Origin: Saprolegnia diclina VS20
Taxonomy: Eukaryota; Oomycota; Saprolegniomycetes; Saprolegniales; Saprolegniaceae
Length of the DNA stretch: 25,651 nucleotides
Assembly: GCF_000281045.1 (NCBI RefSeq)
Contig: NW_008246205.1
Coordinates: forward strand, 35,949-61,599
Direction of reading: 5' to 3'
The notes under the pieces were generated by a model. It saw only the letters and a list, made by a program, of their open reading frames with translations, made no database searches and was not told the DNA's origin. The translations under genes were made by a program, and so were the position numbers. Shown here piece after piece: positions 1-9,858 of the stretch (positions are counted from its first letter, which is position 1; every line of letters starts with the position of its first letter).

Positions 1-775
1 TCGGTGCGCTTGGCCGGGATGCTTGACGTCGTCTCCGAGGTGCGCTGAAGCACGCGCGGGGGCGATCCCCCCGTCGAGCTGCTGTCATGGGCGCGCTTCA
101 TCATCCTAGGACATGATCCGTGAGATCGCATGGACGAGACAGCGCAAGACGTACGCCATGCTCGTGAGGTCCGCGGCCTGCAACGTGAAAAGCAAAATGG
201 GTCGTTTCACAACTGCGTTCGACTAACGAAGCGACTAGACTAACTCCACGCAACTTCAACCCGAGTTGCGTCTGACTGTCGTCGTATACCACGACATTGT
301 TCGCACATGATACGCCATGACTTCACCAAAACTGGTACCTCGCATATGGACATTCTTCGGGTGCATGAGCCTTGCGCTTGGGTGTACGAGAGTGCTGTCG
401 TTGTAGTTAGTCGTTTGGCGCGACTTGAATAGATTGTGGGATGTATTCATTCCAAATTGGCCAATCACCGCCCACTTGCCGTGGCTCATTTGCCAAGAAC
501 AGCGTTTGATTGGCGCAACTGATACTCTTTTCAGCCAATCCCACACACGATGCTACATGCCATTGATACGTACTAGTAGGAGGGAGGGTAGGGTATATAT
601 CCCTTGCGTATCACGGACATCATGCTCGCTTGGCGACGAGGACATTAGCCCCTGCGTAAGCGCTCCTTCTGCGGCAAACGACTGTGAGATCGACGTCGAG
701 GAGCGCGTCTTCTTGGTATTGCCGCCTGCCTGAAAAGGTTCCCTTTGGTTGATCTTGTCGAGCGAGGAATCCATG
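1..775 (+). pseudogene. Decayed duplicate of the THOC5 promoter and 5' end
   Basis: This stretch is a diverged copy of roughly 1604-2640. Matching blocks include CCTAGGACATGA (about 113 and 1720), the CCAAT-rich promoter (about 440-560 against 2222-2340, sharing AACAGCGTTTGATTGG) and the end of THOC5 intron 1 plus the start of exon 2 (about 630-655 against 2481-2515, sharing CATGCTCGCTTG and GACATTAGCCC). The coding part of exon 1 is missing, a block matching about 1790-2105 is missing, and the acceptor is now CGAG instead of CTAG. Because intron sequence is retained, this is a DNA-level duplication and not a retrocopy. No open THOC5 frame survives. The boundaries are approximate and read by eye. 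Confidence 0.65.
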
Positions 776-1286
776 CCGGCGGCCTAGAGTGCGATAGAGA
801 CCGCAACACGCAACCAATGGTCGACACTGGCTCGCATGTCCACCACATTACTGACACCACCGCAGTGAGCGCCAGGAGGCAAGTGTCTTTCTCGTAGTTG
901 GCGCTGCAGAGGGATCTCCCAGCCATGCATTCAACAGCAAGAGCATGCCTATGGCGAGTGACCAATGTCTTCTCTGGCGCCAAGCACGCGCGTCGTTTGT
1001 GTTGAGAAAAGAGTTAAATGTATTAGTTGGTTAAGTATGAAAGCACTACTAGTACGTAGTTCTTGTGTCGAGGTCCTCGATCGTGCTGGACATGCCGCCG
1101 AAGAGGTTCGGAGCAGGACAAGACATCCAAGCCGTATGCGACGGCCGGGCGCATTCTTGGCTTTGTTGTAGCGGTACTTGGTCGGCGGTTCTACAGATTA
1201 CGGTCAGTTGCACTCGCTACGCGCCAAATGAACGTCCCATCACCGGCGGTCCCGAATCGCTCGGCCCGTATCTAATACCATTTGAA
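776..1286. other. Stretch without a recognisable gene
   Basis: No convincing gene is visible on either strand. Short frames around 1065-1340 (+) and about 1075-1200 (-) have protein-like composition but no recognisable domain and no clean start or splice sites. The segment lies between the two copies of the THOC5 promoter duplication. Confidence 0.4.
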
Positions 1287-1500
1287 CCAAGAAGCGCACG
1301 AACCAAAACACAGTTGGTGTACCGTTGGTCACCAGCTTCGTAGATGGCGACGAGCGTCTGCCACCTATCGCTGGTCAGCTTGCAACGGAGCACGGTCTCG
1401 ACGCTCTTCCGGGGTTGTTGCCAAAGTCGGTCGGCGACGCGGTGTCGGGAAGCTTCGCCTTCGCGATGCGCTTCGAGATCGCATGGAGATGGCGGTGCTG
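1287..1500 (+). pseudogene. Unidentified protein-coding remnant
   Basis: One + frame is open from just after a TGA at about 1284 to a TGA at 1498-1500. It has strong coding character: balanced hydrophobic and acidic residues, including VPLVTSFVDGDERLPPIAG and then LDALPGLLPKSVGDAV. There is no start codon at its beginning, so it would be an internal or terminal exon, or a relic of a lost gene. No domain is recognised. The overlapping minus-strand frame 1217-1588 is the weaker reading. Its place in a duplicated, decayed region favours a relic. Confidence 0.3.
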
Positions 1501-1603
1501 AACCTTGCCATGGGCAGACTGGTGGCGCAGCTTGAGCATGAGGTCGGTCTGCGTCGTAGTGTCCTTGGTGCGGCGGAGGTTGAGGCATGTAACCCTGCAG
1601 TAT

Positions 1604-2221
1604 CGCGCGCTTGGCCGAGCGCTTGGCCGAGGTGCTCGGTGCAAGCGCCGAGATGCGCCGAATCGCTTGCGGTGGAGATTCCCCCGCCGAGGTGTTGTCG
1701 CAGGTACGCTTCGAGCCCTAGGACATGAGAACGATGAGCACGTCCGGACGAGACAACACACGACGTACTCCGAACTTGGGGTTTGTTGCGCTTGGTCGTC
1801 GTTGTCATACACGTCGCGATGGAGCCGGGTGGACTCACACCTTGCTCCCATCGCCGTGGTCCTGACAATGGCGTCAATTCTACCATTTCAGCGAATGAGC
1901 ACTATAGGACCCACTCGCAGCGGGTCGACTTGCAACTCGAAAGTTGCGCATGGTGCTCGTGGCACCCGGTGCTACGACGACGGTACCCCCATCTTGTCAT
2001 CCGCAAAGTTCGCGAGAGCGACGTCGTTGATGGACGCGCGCGAAAATCTTTGGCCCGGAAGCATGTTGCGAATTAGCGCTGTCGGTGTCGGCGTACTCAC
2101 GAGTGGGTTCTGCAACGCGAAAGGCAACGTGGCCGCTTCTTCAACCACGGCCGACTATAGTTGATTGACCCACTTCTTCAACCGCGTCCGACTATAGTAC
2201 CTCGTGGAAGCGACTGACTCC
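1604..2221. other. Duplicated upstream region of THOC5 (parent copy)
   Basis: This is the better preserved partner of the copy at 1-775. It contains a 12-bp tandem duplication (GCTTGGCCGAGC/G, 1609-1632) and a 26-bp element repeated on a 37-bp register (2136-2161 and 2173-2198). No coding region is assigned; the open frame at 1505-2164 has poor composition and no recognisable domain. Confidence 0.45.
2136..2198 (+). repeat. Two-copy direct repeat, 37-bp period
   Basis: CTTCTTCAACC[A/G]CG[G/T]CCGACTATAGT occurs at 2136-2161 and again at 2173-2198, with two mismatches in 26 bases. It lies about 150 bp upstream of the THOC5 start. A single, more diverged equivalent may remain near 210-235 in the upstream duplicate. 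Confidence 0.75.
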
Positions 2222-2345
2222 AAATGCGCCAATCACCGCGTTCATTTTTTGGCTTATTTGCCAATCACAGGCCATTAAGAACAGCGTTTGATTGGTGCAA
2301 AATATATTCTTTTCAACCAATCCCACATACGCTTCTACTTACACC
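2222..2345 (+). promoter_or_regulatory. CCAAT-rich promoter of THOC5
   Basis: Four CCAAT or inverted ATTGG boxes lie in about 100 bp: GCCAATCA at 2228-2235 and 2260-2267, ATTGG at 2291-2295 and CCAAT at 2317-2321. The THOC5 ATG follows at 2346. CCAAT boxes are known sites for NF-Y-type factors; that this cluster acts so here is inferred. The cluster is duplicated at about 440-560 in front of the broken copy. Confidence 0.5.
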
Positions 2346-4700
2346 ATGGACCGTCAGAGCCCGTCGACGTCGGTGGGCCAGCTCAAGGCAGCGAGCCAGG
2401 AGCTCCGTACCCTCCTGCCCAAGCTCATCGACGCAAATGACAGCGTAATGATCTGTGGTGCTGCCACGTATCTCAGACCTCATGCTCGCTTGTCGACTAG
2501 GACATTAGCCCTCGCGTGGCCCGAGCGCTCCTCCTGCTGCAGAAGATCAAGAGCTCGACGCGCGATACCTTCCTCGAGACCGAGGCTTGGCGCAAGCGCG
2601 TGGCCGACCAAAAGGATCTCGTCGAAGCGCACCACCTCAAGCTCCAGAACCTCATGTACGAGAAGGACCACTTGCTGCGCGAAATCAAGCGCTGCCGCGG
2701 CTTCCCGTACGTAGTGAAGTACGATCTGCGTCCAGCTCAACCAGCGATCTGTGCTAGAATGAAGGAGATGGACAAGATCGAGTTCCCGGAAGGCCAGCTG
2801 CCCGTGACGGGCGACCCCGACATGCATGCCGAGCACCTTCTCCGCTTGGAAACCGAGAAGGAAGCCCGCGAAGAGTACACTTCCTCAACGCTTCTGCCTG
2901 TTCCAACATTGACTATGTAGAGTCCAAGAGCAACAGCGCCAGCTGCACGCCAAGGTTGCAACTCTCGACGAAGCCGTCGTCGAGAAGCGAGCTTTCTTGG
3001 AGTCGCTGCCTGCCGAGATCGCCGCGATCGAAAAGGTACGTTCTGGTTGCCCACAGCGTCCTAACTCTCCAACAGGCAAGCGAGCCGCTCCAAGCTCTGC
3101 TCTCGATCCCAGTGACAACGATGGACGTCACGCGCCAGCACGACGCCAAGGAACTTCCGTCGGCGCTCTACACGCTCTACTGCGAGCTCGAAGCCTACAC
3201 GCAGGCCATGGGTAGCGCCCACTACTCTAGCGTCGTGCTCATGCTACCTCTGTAGGTGCGGGGTCCATGCGGCTGCGCATCGCGCCGGCCCAAGCGACGT
3301 CGTCGTCCTCGACCAAGGTCAGCTCGCGCGGCGTCCGTGGTATGTACATCGGTTCCATGTGCCTCGTACACTATTTAAAGTGCTTAGAACGGACGACGCC
3401 GGTGCCCGAGGTGGACGAACGCGCGTCCAAGCGCCAAAAGACAGCGCCGCTCGTGTCTCGGTCGCCGTCGCCGGCCGTAGCGTCACCGGCACCCGCGTCC
3501 GCAGCTTCAACTAGCTCGGCCGTCGTGCAGTCGGCGGAAGCCTACAGCGTCGCACCCAAGGCCGTCGAGCTCGAGGTACGTTTCTTCTCCACTCTACAAG
3601 CACTCTAACCCTTGTTGATGGTAGCTTTTGCCACCGACAGGGTCGTCGGCGTCGCCGTTGAGCGTTCGCTTTATCTATCTTCCGGTGCTCGGTATCGTCA
3701 CCGTCGAGGTACTGACGCTTGGTATACGAAGCGCACTACGTTGTATTAGACGCCGGCGTATCCGCACCTGCTGCACAACCTGTTCGCTAAAGACGCGGGC
3801 GACGTGCAGCCCAACGTCGCTGCTTCGTACGCCCTTGTAACCGAAGACGGCCACGAAGTCGACATGGACTTTCCCGCCGATGCGCCCGCGCGGCCCTATC
3901 TCTGGGCGCAATGGATCTGCGGACTCGCCTTCCAGCGTCGGTCCGAGCCCACGCGTCCTGAGCCTTCTATCCGCTGCGTTTTGACCACGGTACTTGCGAC
4001 GACATGCAGCGAAATCAACTAGTTCTATCTTATTGGTAGCTTGCCGAGCGCTACGAGAGTCGTGTCGCGCTGCTGGCGCTCTCGGATTGTCTCGCGGCGC
4101 GACGTGTCGAGGCGCATGCGTCGCTGGCGGCGGTGTTGCCCAAGGCGCGCAAGACGACGCTACTCAAGTGGACGGCAAACGTGCGGCCGACCGACGCCTT
4201 TGCGACGTTACACGCTGAGAACAGCTACTTTCGCGCCGTCCTCGAACACGACCGCTGTACGAATTGAGACGCTATCTGAAGCGACGACTCATGGGTCCTA
4301 GGCCGCGTCAACGTGTTTGTGGAGGTGACGCCGGCGTACCCGCAAGTGCCGCCCGTGGTCGTCTGCGAAAGCGAGCGACGGGCCAACGTGCCGACCGCCG
4401 ACCAGCTCAAGGTACTACGGCAGTCTTGTAACCTTGATTAGGACTTTTGGGTGGGATGTAGGACATGGCGCTCGAGGTGCGTCTCGCGAGCAAAACGTGG
4501 CGCGCACCGGAGGCCAAGCCGTGGCTGCTCATGCACCAGATCATGACGCTCATGGTAGACGACTTGGTTGATGTACGATTGCAAAAGGTTGATGGAACAT
4601 TGACTCGTAGATGTGTCTCGACGAGGTGCATGCCAAGGGCGACAAGTACGCGTTTGGCTCCAAGCGCGCAGAGGCGGTGTTGTCCGACGACACTGCGTAA
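2346..4700 (+). CDS. THOC5: THO complex subunit 5 (THOC5)
   Basis: THOC5 is a coiled-coil subunit of the THO/TREX complex, which couples transcription to mRNA export in the nucleus. The model has 13 exons: 2346-2444, 2501-2706, 2758-2874, 2921-3035, 3076-3211, 3256-3339, 3388-3575, 3625-3708, 3750-3989, 4040-4256, 4302-4411, 4462-4572 and 4611-4700. All phases agree and give 598 aa (human THOC5 is 683). Family hallmarks are HLKLQNLMYEKDHLLREIKR in the N-terminal coiled coil, the GDP motif before a Glu/Arg-rich helix, a lysine/serine linker (ASKRQKT), the PYLWAQWICGLAF segment matching PYLWVQKLGGLHF of the human protein, and a C-terminal MCLDE corresponding to the human MCLRL end. The introns are 38-56 nt; 9 of 12 donors begin GTAC and 11 of 12 acceptors end TAG. 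Intron 2 (2707-2757) is a multiple of three with no stop, so its retention would add 17 residues. Confidence 0.88.
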
Positions 4701-4739
4701 AGCAAAAGAACTTCAACTACATACGAATACACTCTTCCG

Positions 4740-5165
4740 CTGATTGAACGTGCTACGATGGTGTGAGAAATGTCCGCTTTGGGCGCTGATGGCCTCGCCA
4801 AAGCGACTTCGTGTCGGAAGCTCCACTGGCCGTTCACACTGCTCGGACACCGGATACCAGCTAGAGATGTCAAGGACTGCGATACCTACTGGGCTAACAT
4901 CTTCAATGTCTCGCCTGAATCTGAGCTGCTTCGCACGCGCATCGCGTATCTTGACGCCGCTTCTGAGATTGCATTGGCCAAGATCCAGCTACGGTCATCA
5001 CAAAACAAGCAGCTGCGACGATGGACCACAGCTTCATCTTCCATCGACCCTTGCACCACCTCCTCAACTACTGGGAACCACACGTGGAGTTGTCGCCTCG
5101 TTTCATTGTCTATGCGTGCAGTCGTCAAAGACGCGTACATTAGGTCTGACATCTTAAGATAACCC
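4740..5165 (+). pseudogene. Unidentified coding remnant, frame-shifted
   Basis: Two overlapping + frames have protein-like composition. One (4770-5162) includes SELLRTRIAYLDAASEIAL followed by AKIQLRSSQNKQLRRW. At about 5019 the better reading moves to another frame, starting at an ATG and containing HRPLHHLLNYWEPHVELSPR before a TAG. No GT-AG intron of the local size class joins them convincingly. I do not recognise the family. It sits in the roughly 600-bp gap between THOC5 and the zinc-finger gene and is probably a decayed gene or element fragment. Confidence 0.3.
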
Positions 5166-5323
5166 GTGGTTAACAGACACTCGTCGCCACAACCGTAGCC
5201 CGTTTTGAGACCGCTAAAATGTTACCAGCGGCAGTAGCGTTGCCATCGTGATTGGCTCGCTGCGGCAGTTGGAGAGGACCAGAAACCGCTTGATGGCCTG
5301 CTGTGAGCATTGTTTCTTTCACC

Positions 5324-7075
5324 ATGGCGTCGACGGCAGCGTGGGAGTGCAATGGCTGCGGGGCCAAGAACGTTGACAGTTTGTACTGCGTCATGTGTGC
5401 GAGTCCCGATCCGCGCAAAGTCCTCAACTCGCCGACGAGCGTCGAGTCGTGGGCTTGTGCCAAGTGTACTGTGCACTACGAAGCGTACGCGATGGCGTGC
5501 AATCTCTGCAACGAGCCGCGCCCAACGATGCAGGCGCAAGGGCATTTCGCCACCGACGACAGCTATGGCACCGCGTTCGATGATACTACAGAGGCAGAGA
5601 TCGCCACGCCGCCCCCGCCAGCGGAATTTGACGCCAACCCCGCGACGCCGCAACCCGTCGATACGAGCACTTGGTGGTCACAGGATGACGACGAGATGGC
5701 GGTGATTCAAGGCGGCGGGAGTGCTAAGAAGACCAAGGCCCAAGTGGCGTACGAAGCCTTCTGCGCCGACCCGACGCAGGCGTCGATCAAGACAGAGGAC
5801 CTCCGCAAATCCCTCCGCGGCCCGAAACTCCCGCCAACGTACAACAAGTCCCACTACTTTGACGTCGAGGTCGCCAAGGACGTGGTCGTGAAGGAGGTGC
5901 TCCGGCGACACCGTAATGGCCAGCCGCTCCCTGACTTTCTCACCGAGATCGTCCCGATTCAACAAGCCCTGCGCCACCGCTCCAACTGGCGGCCGTTGCT
6001 AGCCATCAAGAACAAGATCAACGAGCGCCTCGTCGCCGCCTGCGTCATGAACGACGAGCCGGCGATTGCCTCGGGGCACGGCCTTTCCAAGCTCGTGAAT
6101 GCGTGGCAGCACATTGAAAGGACTTTGGGCGAATTAGGCTGGGCCTACGACGCGCTGCGAGCTGCGTATGCGTCCGTAACGGACGAAGCCACGGGTGTCT
6201 CGGTGATTATATTGAACTCGCCGCGCGCCGCAGTGCTGACCACACCTCGGCCGCCGCCCTTGATGACGCGACCAAGGACGCGTTCGAAGGGCATGTGTTG
6301 CAGCGGTTGGAAAAGGATGGACTCCTTTTGCGCACGGCGGATGGTCGCATCGACAAGCGGTGCGCTGCCGTTCGCAGTGGCGACCTCACGCTCAAGGACG
6401 ACGGGACCGTAGACCAGCGCTGCAGCGCGTACCGCGCGGTGCTGTCGTCTTTCTCGGAAGCAACGTGCGACTAGAGACTTAAAAGCGCCAGCAGCGACAT
6501 TCGCGGCGCTCAAGAACCTTGTGCGCACGGGCGATTTGTACTTCACCACAAGCGGCAAAGTCGATCGCCGCTGCGCCGCCGTGCAGCGCGGCCTGGTCGT
6601 CGTGCGTGAAGACGGCAAAATCGACGACGGGTCGCCCATCACGGGACAAGCAGCGGACGTTGAAGTGGGGCCACGGCGTAAAGACGGCAAGCTTGACAGA
6701 CGGTCTGCAGCCAAGACGGAGGCACAACCAGCCACGGATCCAAGCACGCGCAGCCCCAACTCTGGTTCCAAGCCAGCCACTCGCAAGGCGGCAACGAGCC
6801 CCCCACCTGCGCCAATGGCATCAGGCCCCACTCGGAAGGACGGCGCACCAGACATGCGGTATGCTGCGAACCGTGCATCCAGCACTAGCTCCCCCGGGCC
6901 GCCTGGGCCTGTTCGACTGGACGGGACTCCCGACATGCGGTATGCTGCGAACCGATCCGCGGCTAGCAGCAGCAGCAACAGCGTCCGCGCAACCCCAGCG
7001 CCCAGCAGTGCACCGAGTGGCCCTACGAAGGCCGATGGCACCCCGGACATGCGCTATAGCGCCAACAGGCGCTAG
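5324..7075 (+). CDS. Two-RanBP2-zinc-finger protein with C-terminal DG-repeat array
   Basis: Three exons (5324-6165, 6234-6428, 6475-7075) give 545 aa. The ATG at 5324 follows TTTCACC; the same frame has no better upstream ATG. Two RanBP2-type zinc ribbons come first: C9-x2-C12-x9-C22-x2-C25 preceded by W7, and C45-x2-C48-x10-C59-x2-C62 preceded by W43. Such fingers bind ubiquitin or single-stranded RNA in other proteins. A Pro- and acid-rich linker and an unrecognised, probably helical domain (about 140-280) follow. The C-terminal half carries about eight copies of a degenerate motif, D-G-x-x-D-x-R-x-x-A-x-R; the last three are near identical (DGxPDMRYxANR). Both introns lie beside repeat units. 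The 5' splice of intron 1 (GTATGC at 6166) was chosen because it alone gives a consistent phase with a usual donor. The protein's function is unknown. Confidence 0.75.
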
Positions 7076-7160
7076 GCCGAGTGTGCACACAACGTCTCAC
7101 TATGAAAAACATGCATCCTTGTACAATCTGTCATCAGAGCAACTGCAGTAGCATGTAGAG

Positions 7161-7733
7161 TCATTTACCAATCGTTGTAGCTCCCATTAGCTTTGCAGAG
7201 GCCCGTCCATGCGTAGGCCACTTGTCGCTCAATGTCGCGTCGGCGTTCAAGTCGTCATTGGCCCAAAGCAGGTTTGCGTGATCGTCCGTCCTTTTCGCCT
7301 GCACGCTCGCCTCCCGGAGCTGCCTCGTCGTTGGCTTGCGCGTGCGACGCATTCGTTGCCGACCTCGATGTGCGTCTTCATCTTCGTCCGACGCTTGCGC
7401 TGGCAACGGAAGCCCGTCACCAGCAACGTACATCGGTGCGAGACGCTGCCGGATCAACGCCACCGCGTCGCTGTCGTCCGAGGACAAGTCGGAAGAGAGG
7501 CTAAACTGCCGAAGCTTGGTTACCTCTCGGGGGTTCCGTGGCGTCTCGAGGGCAGCAAGACGCGCCTCGAGCTGGTCGAGTTGGGCTTGCATGTCGGCTT
7601 GGAGCGAATGCCACGCGTCGCTTCTCGCTGCGAGCGTCCGCTGGAGCGTCGCCAAGTCATTGCGGGTTGCTTGTACAGCAAAAGGGTTTTCGGTCGTGTC
7701 GACGGAAAATGCACGTTGCACCAAGCGCACCAT
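7161..7733 (-). CDS. Unidentified coiled-coil protein
   Basis: One exon on the minus strand gives 190 aa. The frame is open to an earlier ATG at 7856 (231 aa), but those extra codons are less GC-rich and contain pyrimidine tracts typical of a leader, so the ATG at 7733 (MVRLVQRAFSVD) is preferred. Residues about 15-60 form a coiled coil (RNDLATLQRTLAARSDAWHS, then LQADMQAQLDQLEARLAALE). A Ser/Asp-rich patch (SLSSDLSSDDSD), an acidic DEDED stretch and a basic RQRMRRTRKPTTRQLR segment follow. No enzymatic domain is visible. If the longer form is used, its start would contain a short hydrophobic segment (about residues 29-41). It is transcribed towards the zinc-finger gene, whose stop is 85 bp away. 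Confidence 0.5.
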   Translation of the reverse strand: MVRLVQRAFSVDTTENPFAVQATRNDLATLQRTLAARSDAWHSLQADMQAQLDQLEARLAALETPRNPREVTKLRQFSLSSDLSSDDSDAVALIRQRLAPMYVAGDGLPLPAQASDEDEDAHRGRQRMRRTRKPTTRQLREASVQAKRTDDHANLLWANDDLNADATLSDKWPTHGRASAKLMGATTIGK

Positions 7734-8075
7734 TGGTATCGGCAAGAAGACAGCAAGTTGGCAACTGACCCAAGCTCTCCACCGACCAAAAGAGAAGGGG
7801 ACGCGGTTTGTGAGAGAAATCGACTTGGCGGTCTCGCTTTGAACCTGGCCTGTCATTGGGATTGTACCTTACCAACGGCGTCGCTGCACCAAGCGACCGC
7901 GTCGTAGTGCTGTTAGGACCTTTGTGTTCTGCCTGATGAAACACGCGGTTCACCGAGTGCGTCTCAAGATGTCTATCGTCGTAGCAAGCCAACCATTCTG
8001 GCGAGGGCGAGTGCAGGACGCAGTTAGATAGGAATACGCAGTGGATTATCATCCAACGTCGATAGGATGACGCTG

Positions 8076-8992
8076 CTACTCGTGGTGCAAGTGGCCGTCC
8101 GCGCCAACGTTCTCGACCGGCACGTCGTTGATGACATTCGGCTGGCCCATCGTGAACGCATGCGGGTTGCAGAGGAATTTCCTGCGGCAAAATGAGCAGT
8201 CACGTTACAACACCGAGAGATGCGTACACAAAGGCAGGCGTCTTGAGCACGCGGCGGACGCGCCAGCCGCGGATGTCGGCGATCGTCGGGTAGACGTCTA
8301 CAGTCTCGGTCAGGCCAAGCCCCAAGTGAGGGTGGTGTACCTTCAAAGAAGTAGTAGATGTGGCCGACGACGATACCAATCAAGTCGATCGTCGCGCTGT
8401 TGCCGAGCACCATCGAGAAGAGGAGGAGGACCCATGGAAGGTATGGCGCCGTGAACGGGAAGAGCCCGAGAAAGCTCAGACGCGTGTGCTCGTTACGGCG
8501 GCCCCAGATGTACACCATCATGAACGTGAGCGACGACCCGAGAAAGTGCACGCTCACAAACGGCGCCACGAGCTACGAACGCAGCACAGATGAGCTGCAA
8601 TTGGCCAGGCGCATGGAGCGCAGTACGATCATAAAGGCGGCGCCAAAGAGGATCATGTAGAGAAAGTCGGCCGTCCGCCCGCGGAACGAACCTTCTTCGA
8701 GCATGCGCGAGTAGCGGACGCTACATGGCCATGAGACATAGCTCATGCGAGGGTATAGCACTTACAGGAAGTACATGTGGAAGAGAAAGTCGAGGCTAAA
8801 GAGGCCAAAGAAGAGGAAGTTGGTCAGAAGCCGCCACACTTGGCCGCGGTAGAAGATGAGGTTGAAGTTGAAGTAGAGCGAGAAGGGCGAGATGAGCTCG
8901 AGCGCGCACGCCGCCGTCGTGAGGAAGGCGCCCGTGAGGTACAGCCGGCTGATCACCGGGATCTCGTAGTACCATTCCAAGGGGTCGTTCAT
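8076..8992 (-). CDS. Derlin family ER protein
   Basis: Derlins are multi-pass ER membrane pseudoproteases of the rhomboid superfamily that help move misfolded proteins to the cytosol for degradation. Five exons on the minus strand (8992-8766, 8720-8627, 8572-8341, 8297-8228, 8181-8076) give 242 aa; human Derlin-2 has 239. Family marks are the N-terminal [16 protein letters not shown], the WR motif at residues 53-54 in [13 protein letters not shown], the signature [37 protein letters not shown] and GHIYYFFED. The introns are 43-54 nt. The tail ends in GADGHLHHE and lacks the F-x-G-x-G-x-R-x-G motif (SHP box) by which some Derlins bind the p97/VCP ATPase. The gene is divergent from MED22 across about 360 bp. 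Confidence 0.93.
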
Positions 8993-9354
8993 GCTCGTGA
9001 GCTGTTCCGGCCGCAAGCAAGTATGCGATCCGGCCAATCGCAAGCCAGCACGAAGCCGAGCGAAATTCGGATCCGAGGACAAGTCCGAAACTAACAGAGT
9101 GCCCCTTCCCAGACACGAAGCTCCACGACGTCACTCCTTGCAGCGTCCTTAGCATAGCTTCAAGACCCAAGAGCTCGTCGCACATCTTACCCGCACGATT
9201 GGAGTCGCTTCGCGAGCCCAGCCTTATGGTCGCATCGCTATAAGCGATATGACATACCGGCTATTAAGAAAAGCTTTTTAATATTTTTTAATAAAGCATG
9301 TTAAAAAAGGGCAGTTGCCACCGCGCACCACAGACCAGAGACAAGAGGAGCAGC
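8993..9354. promoter_or_regulatory. Shared divergent promoter region, Derlin / MED22
   Basis: This 362-bp spacer separates the two divergent start codons. The part next to MED22 is strikingly AT-rich (9255-9305, with TTTTTAATATTTTTTAATAA). The remainder shows no coding potential that I trust. No TATA box or recognised initiator can be assigned with confidence. Confidence 0.4.
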
Positions 9355-9789
9355 ATGGCGGAGGAGTACCGGCAGCGCCTCGACAACAACGTGGAGAAGC
9401 TTGTCGAGAACTTCAAGGGCCTCGTGACCTCGAGCAAAGTCAAGGACCGGACGCAGACGACGCGCCAGGCGCTGCAGAGCGCGGTGTATGCCACGACCCT
9501 CGTCCAGGCCAGCGAGTCGTTGCTCAAGCTCGTGGCCGAGCTCAAGCTCAGCTTGACGCTCAACGACTTTGAGGGCATCAACCAAAAGGTCGACGCGACG
9601 TGCGAAGCGCTCAAGGAGAAGTGCGACGACGTCGACATCTCGATCATGCATCTCTCGACGGACGTGGCGTCCGCGCTATTTGAGCTCGAAGGCCACTACT
9701 ACCAAAGCCGATGGCAGACGGCGCCGCCCGTGGCAGCGCCCACCGACGACGACGATGATCTGGACGTGGACATGAAAGACCTCATGTGA
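9355..9789 (+). CDS. MED22: Mediator complex subunit 22 (MED22)
   Basis: MED22 (Surf5 family) belongs to the head module of Mediator, which links transcription factors to RNA polymerase II. A single exon gives 144 aa, the usual size for this subunit. The sequence shows the helical pattern of the family: EEYRQRLDNNVEKLVENFKG, then TQTTRQALQSAVYA, then ASESLLKLVAELKLSLTLND matching the human GESLMKLVSDLKQFLILND, and finally DVASALFELEGHYYQS against DLYELEEEYYSS. The tail is an Asp-rich stretch (DDDDDLDVDMKDLM). The stop is only 69 bp from the stop of the convergent SNF5 gene. Confidence 0.88.
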   Translation: MAEEYRQRLDNNVEKLVENFKGLVTSSKVKDRTQTTRQALQSAVYATTLVQASESLLKLVAELKLSLTLNDFEGINQKVDATCEALKEKCDDVDISIMHLSTDVASALFELEGHYYQSRWQTAPPVAAPTDDDDDLDVDMKDLM

Positions 9790-9858
9790 TGACATCATCC
9801 TCCTCTTCATCTAGCATGCTTCCGGCGTCTACTTCTACTATATATACGGTCTGCGTGG

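Noticed and set aside
1-775. Processed retrocopy of THOC5
   Set aside because: Promoter and intron sequence are present, so the copy arose from DNA.
6145-7050. 301-codon minus frame with repeats of FAAYRMSGVPS type
   Set aside because: Antisense of the DG-repeat array; the repeat seen on the minus strand is only the mirror of the coding repeat.
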